From positions 1 to 49,723 of the forward strand of contig DFGI01000032.1 in the NCBI GenBank assembly GCA_002371705.1: 49,723 nucleotides of DNA, written 5' to 3'. Source of the DNA: Bacteroidales bacterium UBA3754 (lineage in GTDB: Bacteria > Bacteroidota > Bacteroidia > Bacteroidales > UBA1715). The notes beneath the pieces are model-generated. The model worked only from the letters and a program-made list of their open reading frames with translations, did no database searches and was not told the DNA's origin. Each line of letters starts with the position of its first letter. The stretch's first letter is position 1. Position numbers and translations under genes: made by a program. This document shows, in pieces, positions 25,649 to 34,008 of this stretch.

Positions 25649-27445
25649 TTACATTCTTTCTGGCACACGGATTCCAAGCAATCCCATTCCCGACGCTACG
25701 ATTGTCGCAACCTCCTTTGACAAAGCAAGACGGAATGTTTTTACAGCCGCATCTTCTTCATTAAGAATAGAATAATCGTGATAGAACTGATTATACATTT
25801 TCACCAAATCATATACATAGTTTGCAATATACGAAGGTGCATGGTCTTTTGCCGCCAGTTCTATGATGGAACCATAGCGAGAAATAGTTTTTATCAGTTC
25901 TTTTTCCTTGTCGTTGCAAGACTCAAGGGCAAATGAAGACGGGACCTCAACGCCTTGTGCCGCCGCTTTACGCAACAACGAGCAGATTCGTGCATGCGTA
26001 TATTGAATGAACGGACCTGTATTTCCGTTGAAATCAATTGATTCTTTTGGATTGAACAACATTGTCTTACGAGGTTCAACCTTCAGCATAAAGTATTTCA
26101 AAGCGCCTTGTGCAATGATTTCGTGAACTTCGGCAGCATCTTCGTCGCTCAAATCAGACAATTTTCCAAGTTCATCGGAAATCGCCTTGGCCTCCTTCAC
26201 CATGCTGTCCATCAAATCGTCGGCATCGACAACAGTACCTTCGCGCGACTTCATTTTTCCATCAGGCAATTCCACCATTCCATACGACATGTGGTAAATC
26301 TTTTTCGCCCAATCGTAGCCAAGTTTCTGAAGAATCAGACTCAACACTTGGAAGTGGTAATTCTGTTCGTTTCCTACCACATAGATAAGTTCGCCCATAT
26401 CGCCGTATTCACGGAACCGCTCTATTGCGGTACCGATGTCCTGCGTCATATATACCGACGTTCCATCGGGACGGAGCAACAGTTTTTGGTCAAGACCGTC
26501 GCCAGTCAGGTCAGCCCAGACGGACTTGTCTTCTTTTTGGAACAAAATTCCCCGTTGCAGCCCGTCTATCACGACTTTTTTACCTAATAAATATGTCTGT
26601 GATTCATAATAAACGTGGTCGAACGACACGCCCATACGTTTGTAGGTTGCATCGAAGCCTTCGTAAACCCAACCGTTCATTGTTTTCCACAACGAAAGCA
26701 CTTCGGGGTCGCCCTGCTCCCATTTCACGAGCATTTCGCGGGCTTGAAGCAAAATTGGCGCTTCTGCCTTGGCTTCGTCCTCGCTTTTGCCAGCAGCCAT
26801 CAATTCGGCAACTTGCTTTTTATATTCCTTGTCGAAAACCACATAATAATTTCCAACCAAATGATCGCCTTTTAAGCCAGACGATTGTGGAGTTTCACCG
26901 TTACCAAACAACTTCCACGCAATCATCGACTTACAAATGTGAATACCACGGTCGTTCACCAAATTAGCCTTGATGACCTTGTTACCATTTGCCGCCAAAA
27001 TTTGCGAAATAGAATAGCCCAACAAATTATTGCGGACGTGTCCCAAATGGAGCGGTTTATTCGTATTCGGTGACGAAAACTCCACCATCACCGTAGGCGA
27101 ATCAGCAGTAACTGGCTTTTTGCCATACTCCAATCCTTGTTGGAGCGCATTCTGCAAAACCGACAACCAATATTTCATTGAAATTGTCAAGTTCAAAAAA
27201 CCTTTTATAACTGAATATGAATCAATTGCATCGATGTGAGAAACCAGATACGCACCAAGTTCATTGGCTGTATCTTCGGGTGATTTTTTAGAAATGCGCA
27301 CCAATGGAAATATCACCACAGTTTTATCACCAGCGATTTCCTTTTTTGTATCTGAAATCTGTACACTTTTTGAGTCAACGGTGGCACCATACAATTCTTG
27401 CACCGCCGAAATAATTTCTTGTTCAATAAGATCGTCTATCGTCAT
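25649..27445 (-). CDS. argS: Arginyl-tRNA synthetase
   Basis: This 598-residue class I aminoacyl-tRNA synthetase charges tRNA-Arg with arginine. The N-terminal additional domain spans about 1-115. The HIGH-type signature is S-P-N-T-N-K-P-L-H-L-G-H-V-R-N-N, near residue 130. The KMSKS-equivalent loop is G-K-M-K-S-R-E-G-T, near 395. The C-terminal DALR anticodon-binding domain ends G-I-R-V-P-E-R-M. Length is normal for Bacteroidota ArgRS. A TAATTTTG box lies 17 nt before the ATG. Confidence 0.97.
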   Translation of the reverse strand: MTIDDLIEQEIISAVQELYGATVDSKSVQISDTKKEIAGDKTVVIFPLVRISKKSPEDTANELGAYLVSHIDAIDSYSVIKGFLNLTISMKYWLSVLQNALQQGLEYGKKPVTADSPTVMVEFSSPNTNKPLHLGHVRNNLLGYSISQILAANGNKVIKANLVNDRGIHICKSMIAWKLFGNGETPQSSGLKGDHLVGNYYVVFDKEYKKQVAELMAAGKSEDEAKAEAPILLQAREMLVKWEQGDPEVLSLWKTMNGWVYEGFDATYKRMGVSFDHVYYESQTYLLGKKVVIDGLQRGILFQKEDKSVWADLTGDGLDQKLLLRPDGTSVYMTQDIGTAIERFREYGDMGELIYVVGNEQNYHFQVLSLILQKLGYDWAKKIYHMSYGMVELPDGKMKSREGTVVDADDLMDSMVKEAKAISDELGKLSDLSDEDAAEVHEIIAQGALKYFMLKVEPRKTMLFNPKESIDFNGNTGPFIQYTHARICSLLRKAAAQGVEVPSSFALESCNDKEKELIKTISRYGSIIELAAKDHAPSYIANYVYDLVKMYNQFYHDYSILNEEDAAVKTFRLALSKEVATIVASGMGLLGIRVPERM

Positions 27446-27461
27446 TGCGTAAAATTTTGTG

Positions 27462-27469
27462 CAAAATTA
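27462..27469 (-). promoter_or_regulatory. Putative -7 box for argS
   Basis: Minus-strand TAATTTTG fits TAnnTTTG just upstream of the argS ATG (27445) and inside the gap after the PurF-like gene. It implies a leader of only about 10 nt. Confidence 0.45.
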
Positions 27470-27499
27470 CGTTTTTTTTAGATATGATTTTCCCCTGTT

Positions 27500-28906
27500 T
27501 TAAAACCAGCTTGAGCCATCGAAACAGTGGGTGCACAATTTTTCTTTAGGAAGCCCGATTGCATCCACAAGTTCTTGTATTGTATTGAATTTCAATGATG
27601 TTAGTCCAAATCTATCACGAATTTCATTCACCATTTTCTGATGTTTTTCGGATTTGTCGTTAACATATTCCTCCAAACATTTGTCGTGACGGCCTTCATA
27701 TTGCTCTATTAGCGAACGGGTAATCAGCTCCGTATCGCGTTTTGAAGCGGAAAAATTCAAGAAACGGCACGGGAACACAAGCGGCGGACAGGCAATTCGC
27801 ATATGGATTTCCTTTGCACCGCATTCATACATTTCGGCAACATTTCCACGCAATTGCGTACCACGCACAATTGAGTCATCACAAAACACAACTTTCTGAC
27901 CATCAAGCATTTGACGATTTGGAATCAGTTTCATTTTTGCGACAAGGTTACGAGTTTCCTGATTTGCCGGCGTAAAACTCCGTGGCCATGTTGGCGTATA
28001 TTTCACAATACCTCTTTTATAAGGAATACCTTTTTCTATGGCATACCCTATTGCGTGACCAATACCTGAATCAGGGATTCCACACACGAAATCGGCCTGC
28101 GTCGGGTCGTTGTGGGCAGCAGCCTGACCGAGCGAGCAACGCACTTTGTCAACATTAATGCCTTCGTAATCCGACGACGGAAATCCGTAATAAACCCACA
28201 TAAACGAGCAAACCTGCATTTTGTCGTTCGGTTTGCGAAGAACTTCATAACCTTCGGCGGTCATACGGACAATTTCGCCCGGACCTACAAATTTATCAAT
28301 CCGATAACCCAAATTATGGAATGCGGTTGGCTCGCTTGAAACGGCGTACGCACCATCTTTCTTTCCTATAGTCACTGGCGTTCTTCCCAATTTGTCGCGT
28401 GCTACAATCACTTCATTTTCAGTAAGAATAAGCATTGAGCAAGAGCCTTTCACCTTGTCATACACATTTTCGATGCCAGCCACAAAATTATCTTTTTCGC
28501 AGATGAGCATAGCCACAACTTCGGTAGGATTTGTGTCGCCTGAACTCAATTCCGCAAAATGAAGATTCTTTGCCAGCAATTCCGCCTCAAGGTCTTTCAT
28601 ATTATCAAGACGGGCAACCGTAACCAACGCAAACCGTCCAAGGTGGGAATTTATCGCTATAGGTTGCGCATCGGTGTCGCTAATCACACCTATCCCCGAC
28701 TCGCCCGAAAGTTTAGAAAGATTGTCTTCAAATTTCGTACGGAAATATGAATTTTCAATATTGTGAATCGTTCGACGGAAACCACTTTCCTTATTGTATG
28801 TAGCCATACCTGCACGTTTTGTTCCTAAATGCGAATTGTAGTCCGTTCCATAGAACAAATCCGTCACGCAATTTTCCTTTGAAATAGCACCAAAAAAACC
28901 ACCCAT
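27500..28906 (-). CDS. PurF-like amidophosphoribosyltransferase homologue without the glutaminase cysteine
   Basis: This 468-residue protein has the two-domain layout of PurF: an N-terminal Ntn glutaminase-like domain (about 1-225) and a C-terminal phosphoribosyltransferase domain. The PRPP loop is intact (V-V-F-C-D-D-S-I-V-R-G-T, near 337-352). The C-terminus ends with C-T-H-C-F-D-G, resembling the Fe-S cysteine pair of Bacillus-type PurF. However, the protein begins M-G-G-F-F-G instead of M-C-G-I-x-G, so the catalytic N-terminal Cys is absent. The usual Q-H-R-G-Q motif is replaced by S-H-L-G-T-K-R-A-G. It therefore probably cannot take ammonia from glutamine. It may use free ammonia or have another role. 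From memory, M-G-G-F-F-G paralogues occur across Bacteroidota beside a normal PurF, but this was not checked. Confidence 0.85.
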   Translation of the reverse strand: MGGFFGAISKENCVTDLFYGTDYNSHLGTKRAGMATYNKESGFRRTIHNIENSYFRTKFEDNLSKLSGESGIGVISDTDAQPIAINSHLGRFALVTVARLDNMKDLEAELLAKNLHFAELSSGDTNPTEVVAMLICEKDNFVAGIENVYDKVKGSCSMLILTENEVIVARDKLGRTPVTIGKKDGAYAVSSEPTAFHNLGYRIDKFVGPGEIVRMTAEGYEVLRKPNDKMQVCSFMWVYYGFPSSDYEGINVDKVRCSLGQAAAHNDPTQADFVCGIPDSGIGHAIGYAIEKGIPYKRGIVKYTPTWPRSFTPANQETRNLVAKMKLIPNRQMLDGQKVVFCDDSIVRGTQLRGNVAEMYECGAKEIHMRIACPPLVFPCRFLNFSASKRDTELITRSLIEQYEGRHDKCLEEYVNDKSEKHQKMVNEIRDRFGLTSLKFNTIQELVDAIGLPKEKLCTHCFDGSSWF

Positions 28907-29112
28907 AGTCTATAAAATTTTGACGCAACGAAAATAGAAGTTTTCGCTCACACTTCGCCACATTGCATCCATCAAGTTATTAACAGATAAGAACAATCAA
29001 TAAGAAAACCACGTAAAACCCATTCATAAAACATCGTAGCCCAATAATGCGAAGGAAAAACAGCTGTTAAAAAGTAATTTTTATAAAACTTACTGCCTTC
29101 GTGTTTTTTCAA

Positions 29113-29120
29113 TATATTTG
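29113..29120 (+). promoter_or_regulatory. Putative -7 box for the small membrane protein/mutL operon
   Basis: TATATTTG matches TAnnTTTG and lies 19 nt before the ATG at 29140. An upstream in-frame ATG at 29101 would precede this box, which argues against it as the start. The 233-nt gap from 28907 holds no other feature I can name. Confidence 0.5.
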
Positions 29121-29139
29121 CAACAATAAATACATACGT

Positions 29140-29433
29140 ATGGGATTCATTTCATCAATATATAACCCACCAAAGCCACGCGGATTCAAAATGCCAACGC
29201 GTTACTACGACAAGCAGAAAGAAGACCGCGAGCATCGCCGTGCGGTTGTGTTACAACAAGTTGCGTTGGAGAAAGGCGAAGAATTGCCGAAAGGCGTGTT
29301 TGTGTCGGATATACACAGAAAATTTGAGCAAAACAGAATTTCGAACAAACGTTCCAAGGACAGCAGTTTGAAAACGCTTGTTATGCTTGGATTTCTGTTA
29401 TTCCTTGGTGTGTATTTTATAATGAAAATGTAA
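29140..29433 (+). CDS. Small conserved-looking protein with C-terminal membrane helix
   Basis: This 97-residue protein starts M-G-F-I-S-S-I-Y-N-P-P-K-P-R-G-F. The start is chosen because the -7 box at 29113-29120 lies between it and the only upstream ATG. The middle is highly charged (K-Q-K-E-D-R-E-H-R-R), and the C-terminus is one hydrophobic helix (about 76-94). A tail-anchored topology with the basic part in the cytoplasm is likely. It ends 2 nt before mutL and is surely co-transcribed with it. Function is unknown. Confidence 0.72.
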   Translation: MGFISSIYNPPKPRGFKMPTRYYDKQKEDREHRRAVVLQQVALEKGEELPKGVFVSDIHRKFEQNRISNKRSKDSSLKTLVMLGFLLFLGVYFIMKM

Positions 29434-29435
29434 TA

Positions 29436-31262
29436 ATGGCCGATATTATCCATTTACTCCCCGATTCCGTTGCGAACCAAATTGCCGCCGGCGAAGTTGT
29501 CCAGCGGCCAGCCTCAGTTGTGAAAGAATTGGTGGAAAATGCGATAGACGCGCACGCGACGGAAATCACCATTGCAATTATTGACGCAGGCAGGACGTCG
29601 ATACAAATCAGCGACAACGGCGTTGGAATGTCGGAAACCGACGCCAGAATGGCGTTTGAACGACACGCCACATCAAAAATTTCCGATGCCGCCGACATTT
29701 TCAAAATCCGTTCGATGGGCTTTCGGGGCGAAGCGCTCGCTTCTATCGCAGCCGTTTCGCAAACGGAACTGAAAACCAAGCAGAAAGACGCGGAACTTGG
29801 CACCAAAATAATCATCGCGGGAAGCAAAATCGAATCGCAGGAACCCGACGCATGTCCGCAGGGAACCACGTTCACCGTGAAGAATCTGTTTTTCAACACC
29901 CCCGCCCGACGGAAATTTTTAAAATCGAACCAAACGGAATTCAATTATATTCTTGCGGAAATTTACCAAACTGCGTTGGCAAATCCTGATGTTGCGTTTA
30001 CAATAATAAAAGACGGTGATTTATACGCAAAATATCCGAAAAGCAACCATAAACAACGAATTGTGAACATTTTCGGGAAACAGATGGATAAAGGCTTGTT
30101 GCCAATTGAAGATGACTCCAGCATTGTGAAAATCCACGGATTTATTGGCGTGCCGGAAATGGCTCGGAAAACGGGAGCACATCAATTCTTTTTCGTGAAC
30201 AACAGATTTTTTCGTCAGAAAAGTTTTCTCGGGTCGGTGATTCGCGCATACGGTAACTTATTGCCACCCAAAGAGTATCCCCCATTTTTCATTTATTTGG
30301 AAATAGACCCAGCGGAAATTGATGTCAACATCCATCCGACCAAAACGGAGATAAAATTTGCGGAAGAATTCAATATTTGTCAACTTCTTGAGGCATCAAT
30401 AAAATGCACCATCGGGAAAAACAATATTGTGCCATCGCTTGATTTCAGCGATGAAGCAAACTATTCGGACATGTTTTCGTTTAAAACCAGCGACCCTGTA
30501 AAACCGCCGACTATTCCCTATAATCCATCGTACAATCCGTTTAAGTCACAGAATGAGGCTTCTTATCCAAATACACATTCTAATGAGCGGAACTGGGAAA
30601 AATTATTCGAAGATTACCAAAATAATAAAACCGAAAATCAGCAGATTATAGAATTTTCTTCGAGTATGAACAACCATGAGAATGCCGACAATGCACCACA
30701 CGTGGAGTTTTGTACTCAAATACAAAAGAAATACATTCTTGCGTATGTAAGTGGGAAAATTTACATAATCGACATAAAACGAGCACATTACAGATTGTTG
30801 TACGACACATTTTACGACAATTTCAACCACACGCAGGAGCCCTCACAACAAACGTTGATTCCCGTCCGCATTGACCTAACGGCAGACGAAACCGAAACTT
30901 TGCAGACAATTCTACCGCAATTGCGCGAACTTGGTTTCGACATTGAGGAGTTCGGAAAAAATTCATTTGTGGTGAATGGTGTCCCTTCAAATATTGATAT
31001 ATCTGAAGCACAACAACTTATAACAGATTTTATCACAAATTTTGAAGAATCAAACAAAACAATTCAAGACTCTGTGCAAGAACAAATTGCACGCACACTT
31101 GCGAAATCGGCTTCATTATTCCGAAATCCAACAATGAGCAAAGAGGAAATGGAACAATTTGTATTACAAGTCATTCAGAATAAATCCTTTACGATAACGC
31201 CCGAAGGACAAATCGCAACAATAATTGTGGAACCAGAAGATTTACTCAAAAAATTCAACTGA
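29436..31262 (+). CDS. mutL: DNA mismatch repair protein MutL
   Basis: This 608-residue protein has an N-terminal GHKL ATPase with L-V-E-N-A-I-D-A, D-N-G-V-G-M, A-T-S-K-I and G-F-R-G-E-A-L. These are the classical MutL nucleotide-binding motifs. A linker of variable sequence follows (about 335-425), then a C-terminal dimerisation domain. The C-terminal endonuclease motif, usually D-Q-H-A-x2-E-x4-E, is here D446-I-K-R-A-H-Y-R-L-L-Y-D, so key His and Glu residues are missing and nicking activity is doubtful. The gene starts 2 nt after the small membrane protein gene and ends 2 nt before the rhomboid gene. Confidence 0.95.
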   Translation: MADIIHLLPDSVANQIAAGEVVQRPASVVKELVENAIDAHATEITIAIIDAGRTSIQISDNGVGMSETDARMAFERHATSKISDAADIFKIRSMGFRGEALASIAAVSQTELKTKQKDAELGTKIIIAGSKIESQEPDACPQGTTFTVKNLFFNTPARRKFLKSNQTEFNYILAEIYQTALANPDVAFTIIKDGDLYAKYPKSNHKQRIVNIFGKQMDKGLLPIEDDSSIVKIHGFIGVPEMARKTGAHQFFFVNNRFFRQKSFLGSVIRAYGNLLPPKEYPPFFIYLEIDPAEIDVNIHPTKTEIKFAEEFNICQLLEASIKCTIGKNNIVPSLDFSDEANYSDMFSFKTSDPVKPPTIPYNPSYNPFKSQNEASYPNTHSNERNWEKLFEDYQNNKTENQQIIEFSSSMNNHENADNAPHVEFCTQIQKKYILAYVSGKIYIIDIKRAHYRLLYDTFYDNFNHTQEPSQQTLIPVRIDLTADETETLQTILPQLRELGFDIEEFGKNSFVVNGVPSNIDISEAQQLITDFITNFEESNKTIQDSVQEQIARTLAKSASLFRNPTMSKEEMEQFVLQVIQNKSFTITPEGQIATIIVEPEDLLKKFN

Positions 31263-31264
31263 TT

Positions 31265-32005
31265 ATGAACTTCAATCGTCCATCGGGATTTTCGTTGCTG
31301 ACTCCAGTCGTTAAGAATTTGATTATCATCAATATAGTTTGTTTTGTAATCAGTTCGTTTGGCGAATATATGCGCTGGTACGACACATCAAACACATTTG
31401 GACTACATTATGTCCTTTCGCCGAGTTTCCGTCCCGTGCAGTTCATAACCTATATGTTTTTGCACGGCAATCTTGAGCATATTTTCTTTAATATGCTGGC
31501 GCTCTGGATGTTTGGAAACACGTTGGAAAATTATTGGGGAAGCAAAAAATTTTTAATGTACTACTTCGCAACAGGCATTGGAGCTGGAATTTTCCAAATG
31601 GTGGTGGCATACATTCGTTTGCACTCGTTCGAAATAACCGATGAAATGTGGCAAATAATTGTTACACAAGGAGATGAATTACTCCGTTCGGGACGGAATT
31701 GGGTTGACGGCACGCTGGGCGAAATCAATTTAATTGTGAACGGGCCAACAGTTGGCGCTTCGGGAGCAATATTCGGATTATTGATGGCATTCGGAATGTT
31801 ATTTCCAAATGCCGAAATTTATATTTACTTTGCACTCCCAATTAAAGCAAAATGGTTCGTGCTGTTTTACGGACTCATAGAGTTGTTCAGCGGACTGCGT
31901 AACTCCGCAGGCGACAACACAGCCCATTTTGCCCATCTTGGGGGAATGATTTTCGGATTTATTCTTATTAAATATTGGCAGAAACACGGTACAAATTTTA
32001 ATTAA
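31265..32005 (+). CDS. Rhomboid-family intramembrane serine protease
   Basis: This 246-residue polytopic protein cleaves membrane-embedded substrates, if the family role holds. The catalytic serine is S166 in G-A-S-G-A-I-F-G, and the histidine is H224 in F-A-H-L-G-G. The first helix pair carries the typical Y-M-F-L-H-G-N-L-E-H-I-F-F-N-M stretch. All active-site parts are present. It is followed with no gap by a second rhomboid that lacks these residues. Substrate is unknown. Confidence 0.92.
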   Translation: MNFNRPSGFSLLTPVVKNLIIINIVCFVISSFGEYMRWYDTSNTFGLHYVLSPSFRPVQFITYMFLHGNLEHIFFNMLALWMFGNTLENYWGSKKFLMYYFATGIGAGIFQMVVAYIRLHSFEITDEMWQIIVTQGDELLRSGRNWVDGTLGEINLIVNGPTVGASGAIFGLLMAFGMLFPNAEIYIYFALPIKAKWFVLFYGLIELFSGLRNSAGDNTAHFAHLGGMIFGFILIKYWQKHGTNFN

Positions 32006-32893
32006 ATGAACATTCGAACCGACATAGTACAGGAATTTAAAAATGGTGATATTCTCTCAAAAATTTTGCTAATCAACGGAGCATTGTTTGTTTTGCTGTG
32101 GGTAGTTGAAATTTTAGCAAGCATAACTAAGCCAGCAATTTACGGTGCAGTACTTTCGTTTCTTTCTGCCCCGACCGATGGGATGTTGTTGCTCAAAAAA
32201 CCGTGGACAATTATCACATATATGTTTTTCGACACATCATTTTTGAGTCTGCTCTGCAATATGCTGTTTTTATTTTGGATGGGCAGATTGTTCATACACT
32301 TGCTGAATGAAAAACAACTATTTGCCACATACATTATGGGTGGCGTTGCAGGTGTGGTATTACCAGTATTGTGCGCATCGGCAACTTCGGCCATTGGTAT
32401 TCTACTGAACCCGATAGCGGCAGTGCTTGCGGTAACCGTAGCAACGGCAACGCTTGCGCCAAACTACAAAGTGTATATGCTTTTTTTCGGAGAAGTTTCA
32501 CTTAAAATTTTGGCAATCATTATTGTAGCCGTGGAATTATTGCCATTGCTTTCACTGTCGTCTTCGTTCAACAGCCAATTAATTGCCGTTTCAGTAAGCA
32601 AATTAGGCGGCATTTTATACGGTTTCGCATGGGCAAAACTCTACTCTAAAGGAACCGACATACAAGAATGGTTTGTCAGACTATATTCAAATTTGGAAAG
32701 AAAAGCATCAGAATCATCGCACATACACGTGTCAAAGAAAAACAAAAGAGACGAATCATACGTTGATTTTGAAGAAGTTACGCCAAAAGCAAACCAAGCA
32801 GAAATCGACAGAATCCTGAAAAAAGTTGCCGAATCAGGCTACAACAGCCTCAGCAACGAAGAAAAAGAAAACCTATTCCGACATAATTCATAA
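32006..32893 (+). CDS. Catalytically dead rhomboid-like membrane protein
   Basis: This 295-residue protein has the rhomboid helix pattern, including W-T-I-I-T-Y-M-F-F-D and L-C-N-M-L-F-L-F-W-M-G-R-L. The G-x-S-G segment is replaced by N135-P-I-A-A, so the serine is lost. The position of the catalytic His in H-L-G-G is K199 (S-K-L-G-G). The soluble C-terminal tail (about 225-295) resembles the short helical domain seen at the end of some Bacteroidota rhomboids, with E-I-D-R-I-L-x-K-V and L-S-x-E-E-K. It could act like an iRhom-type pseudoprotease or form a partner of the active protease encoded just upstream (inference). ATG follows directly on the stop of the active rhomboid, and its own stop overlaps the next ATG. 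Confidence 0.82.
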   Translation: MNIRTDIVQEFKNGDILSKILLINGALFVLLWVVEILASITKPAIYGAVLSFLSAPTDGMLLLKKPWTIITYMFFDTSFLSLLCNMLFLFWMGRLFIHLLNEKQLFATYIMGGVAGVVLPVLCASATSAIGILLNPIAAVLAVTVATATLAPNYKVYMLFFGEVSLKILAIIIVAVELLPLLSLSSSFNSQLIAVSVSKLGGILYGFAWAKLYSKGTDIQEWFVRLYSNLERKASESSHIHVSKKNKRDESYVDFEEVTPKANQAEIDRILKKVAESGYNSLSNEEKENLFRHNS

Positions 32894-34008
32894 TGAGATT
32901 GGTGGTACGCATATTACTTTGTATAGTGAACGCACTTGTGGCGTTATCGCTATTGTGCTGTTTATTAGCCCAATACATCAATCCAAGTTCATTCCCGTAC
33001 TTTGAATTATTGGCATTGGGATTTCCTGTGCTTTTCGCCATAAACATTGGGTGCGCATTGTTTTGGCTATTTGCCAAGGACCATAAATTATATTGCCTGA
33101 TTTCATTGTCAGTTATCCTACTGAGTGTGCCAGTCACACGGAAATACTACTCGTTTGCCTCCAAAAAACAACAAGAGACAAAAACGAACACAAAGCTCAA
33201 AATTATGTCGTACAACGTGATGGGATTTATGTACTTTACGTGGAGGAAAAGCACCGAAGTAAAACAGCAAATTTTTCTATACATTCGAAAAGAAAATCCC
33301 GATGTAATCTGTTTTCAGGAATACCACAACGACACGCACGAGAATTTCATTGTGATAGACAGCCTCAAACAGCAGCTCAACCTTGCCTACACGCACCACA
33401 ACAGAGTTTTTTCGGTTGGTCCGCACCATTACCAAGGAAATATGATTTGCAGCCGCTACCCTATCGCCGCAAGCGGATATATTGACTACGAGCTAACAGG
33501 TAATTCATCTATATGGGCTGATATTGTGGTTGGTAACGACACTATCAGAATTTTCAACAGCCATTTGGAGTCGTATCGGCTTTCTAAAGACAACAAACAG
33601 ACAGTCAATGATATAGGAAAAATCAGCAAAACCGATGATGTGGAAGTTAATGATGTGGAGGATTTGGTTGATAAACTAAAAAGAGCAATGATAAAACGAG
33701 GTGAACAAATTGATGAATTAGCGGAAGAAATCGCAAAAAGTCCCTATCCATCAATATCGTGTGGCGATTTTAATTCCCCACCTTGCTCTTATACCTACCA
33801 TACAATCAAATCGGCAAACAATTACCAAGACGCATTTTTGGAAGCCGGCAAAGGTATCGGAGCCACGTTCAATTGGTGGCCGCAACTGCGATTGGACTAC
33901 ATTCTCGTTGATTCAAAATTCAAATGTCACCGCTTTAAGCGATTTGGGCTGAAAGTTTCCGACCACTTCCCTATTTCCTGCGAAATAGATGTAGCACCAA
34001 CGAAATAA
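32893..34008 (+). CDS. Endonuclease/exonuclease/phosphatase-family protein, membrane-anchored
   Basis: This 371-residue protein has three N-terminal hydrophobic helices (about 4-80), then an EEP-fold catalytic domain (about 105-371). Conserved pieces are M-S-Y-N-V, C-F-Q-E-Y, G-D292-F-N and the terminal S-D357-H358-F-P-I, which carry the metal and catalytic residues in this superfamily. It may be a phosphodiesterase acting at the envelope on nucleic acid, lipid or phosphoester. The membrane anchor and the metal-dependent site are seen; the substrate cannot be told. ATG overlaps the upstream stop (TAATG), and its TAA overlaps the next ATG in the same way. Confidence 0.85.
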   Translation: MRLVVRILLCIVNALVALSLLCCLLAQYINPSSFPYFELLALGFPVLFAINIGCALFWLFAKDHKLYCLISLSVILLSVPVTRKYYSFASKKQQETKTNTKLKIMSYNVMGFMYFTWRKSTEVKQQIFLYIRKENPDVICFQEYHNDTHENFIVIDSLKQQLNLAYTHHNRVFSVGPHHYQGNMICSRYPIAASGYIDYELTGNSSIWADIVVGNDTIRIFNSHLESYRLSKDNKQTVNDIGKISKTDDVEVNDVEDLVDKLKRAMIKRGEQIDELAEEIAKSPYPSISCGDFNSPPCSYTYHTIKSANNYQDAFLEAGKGIGATFNWWPQLRLDYILVDSKFKCHRFKRFGLKVSDHFPISCEIDVAPTK

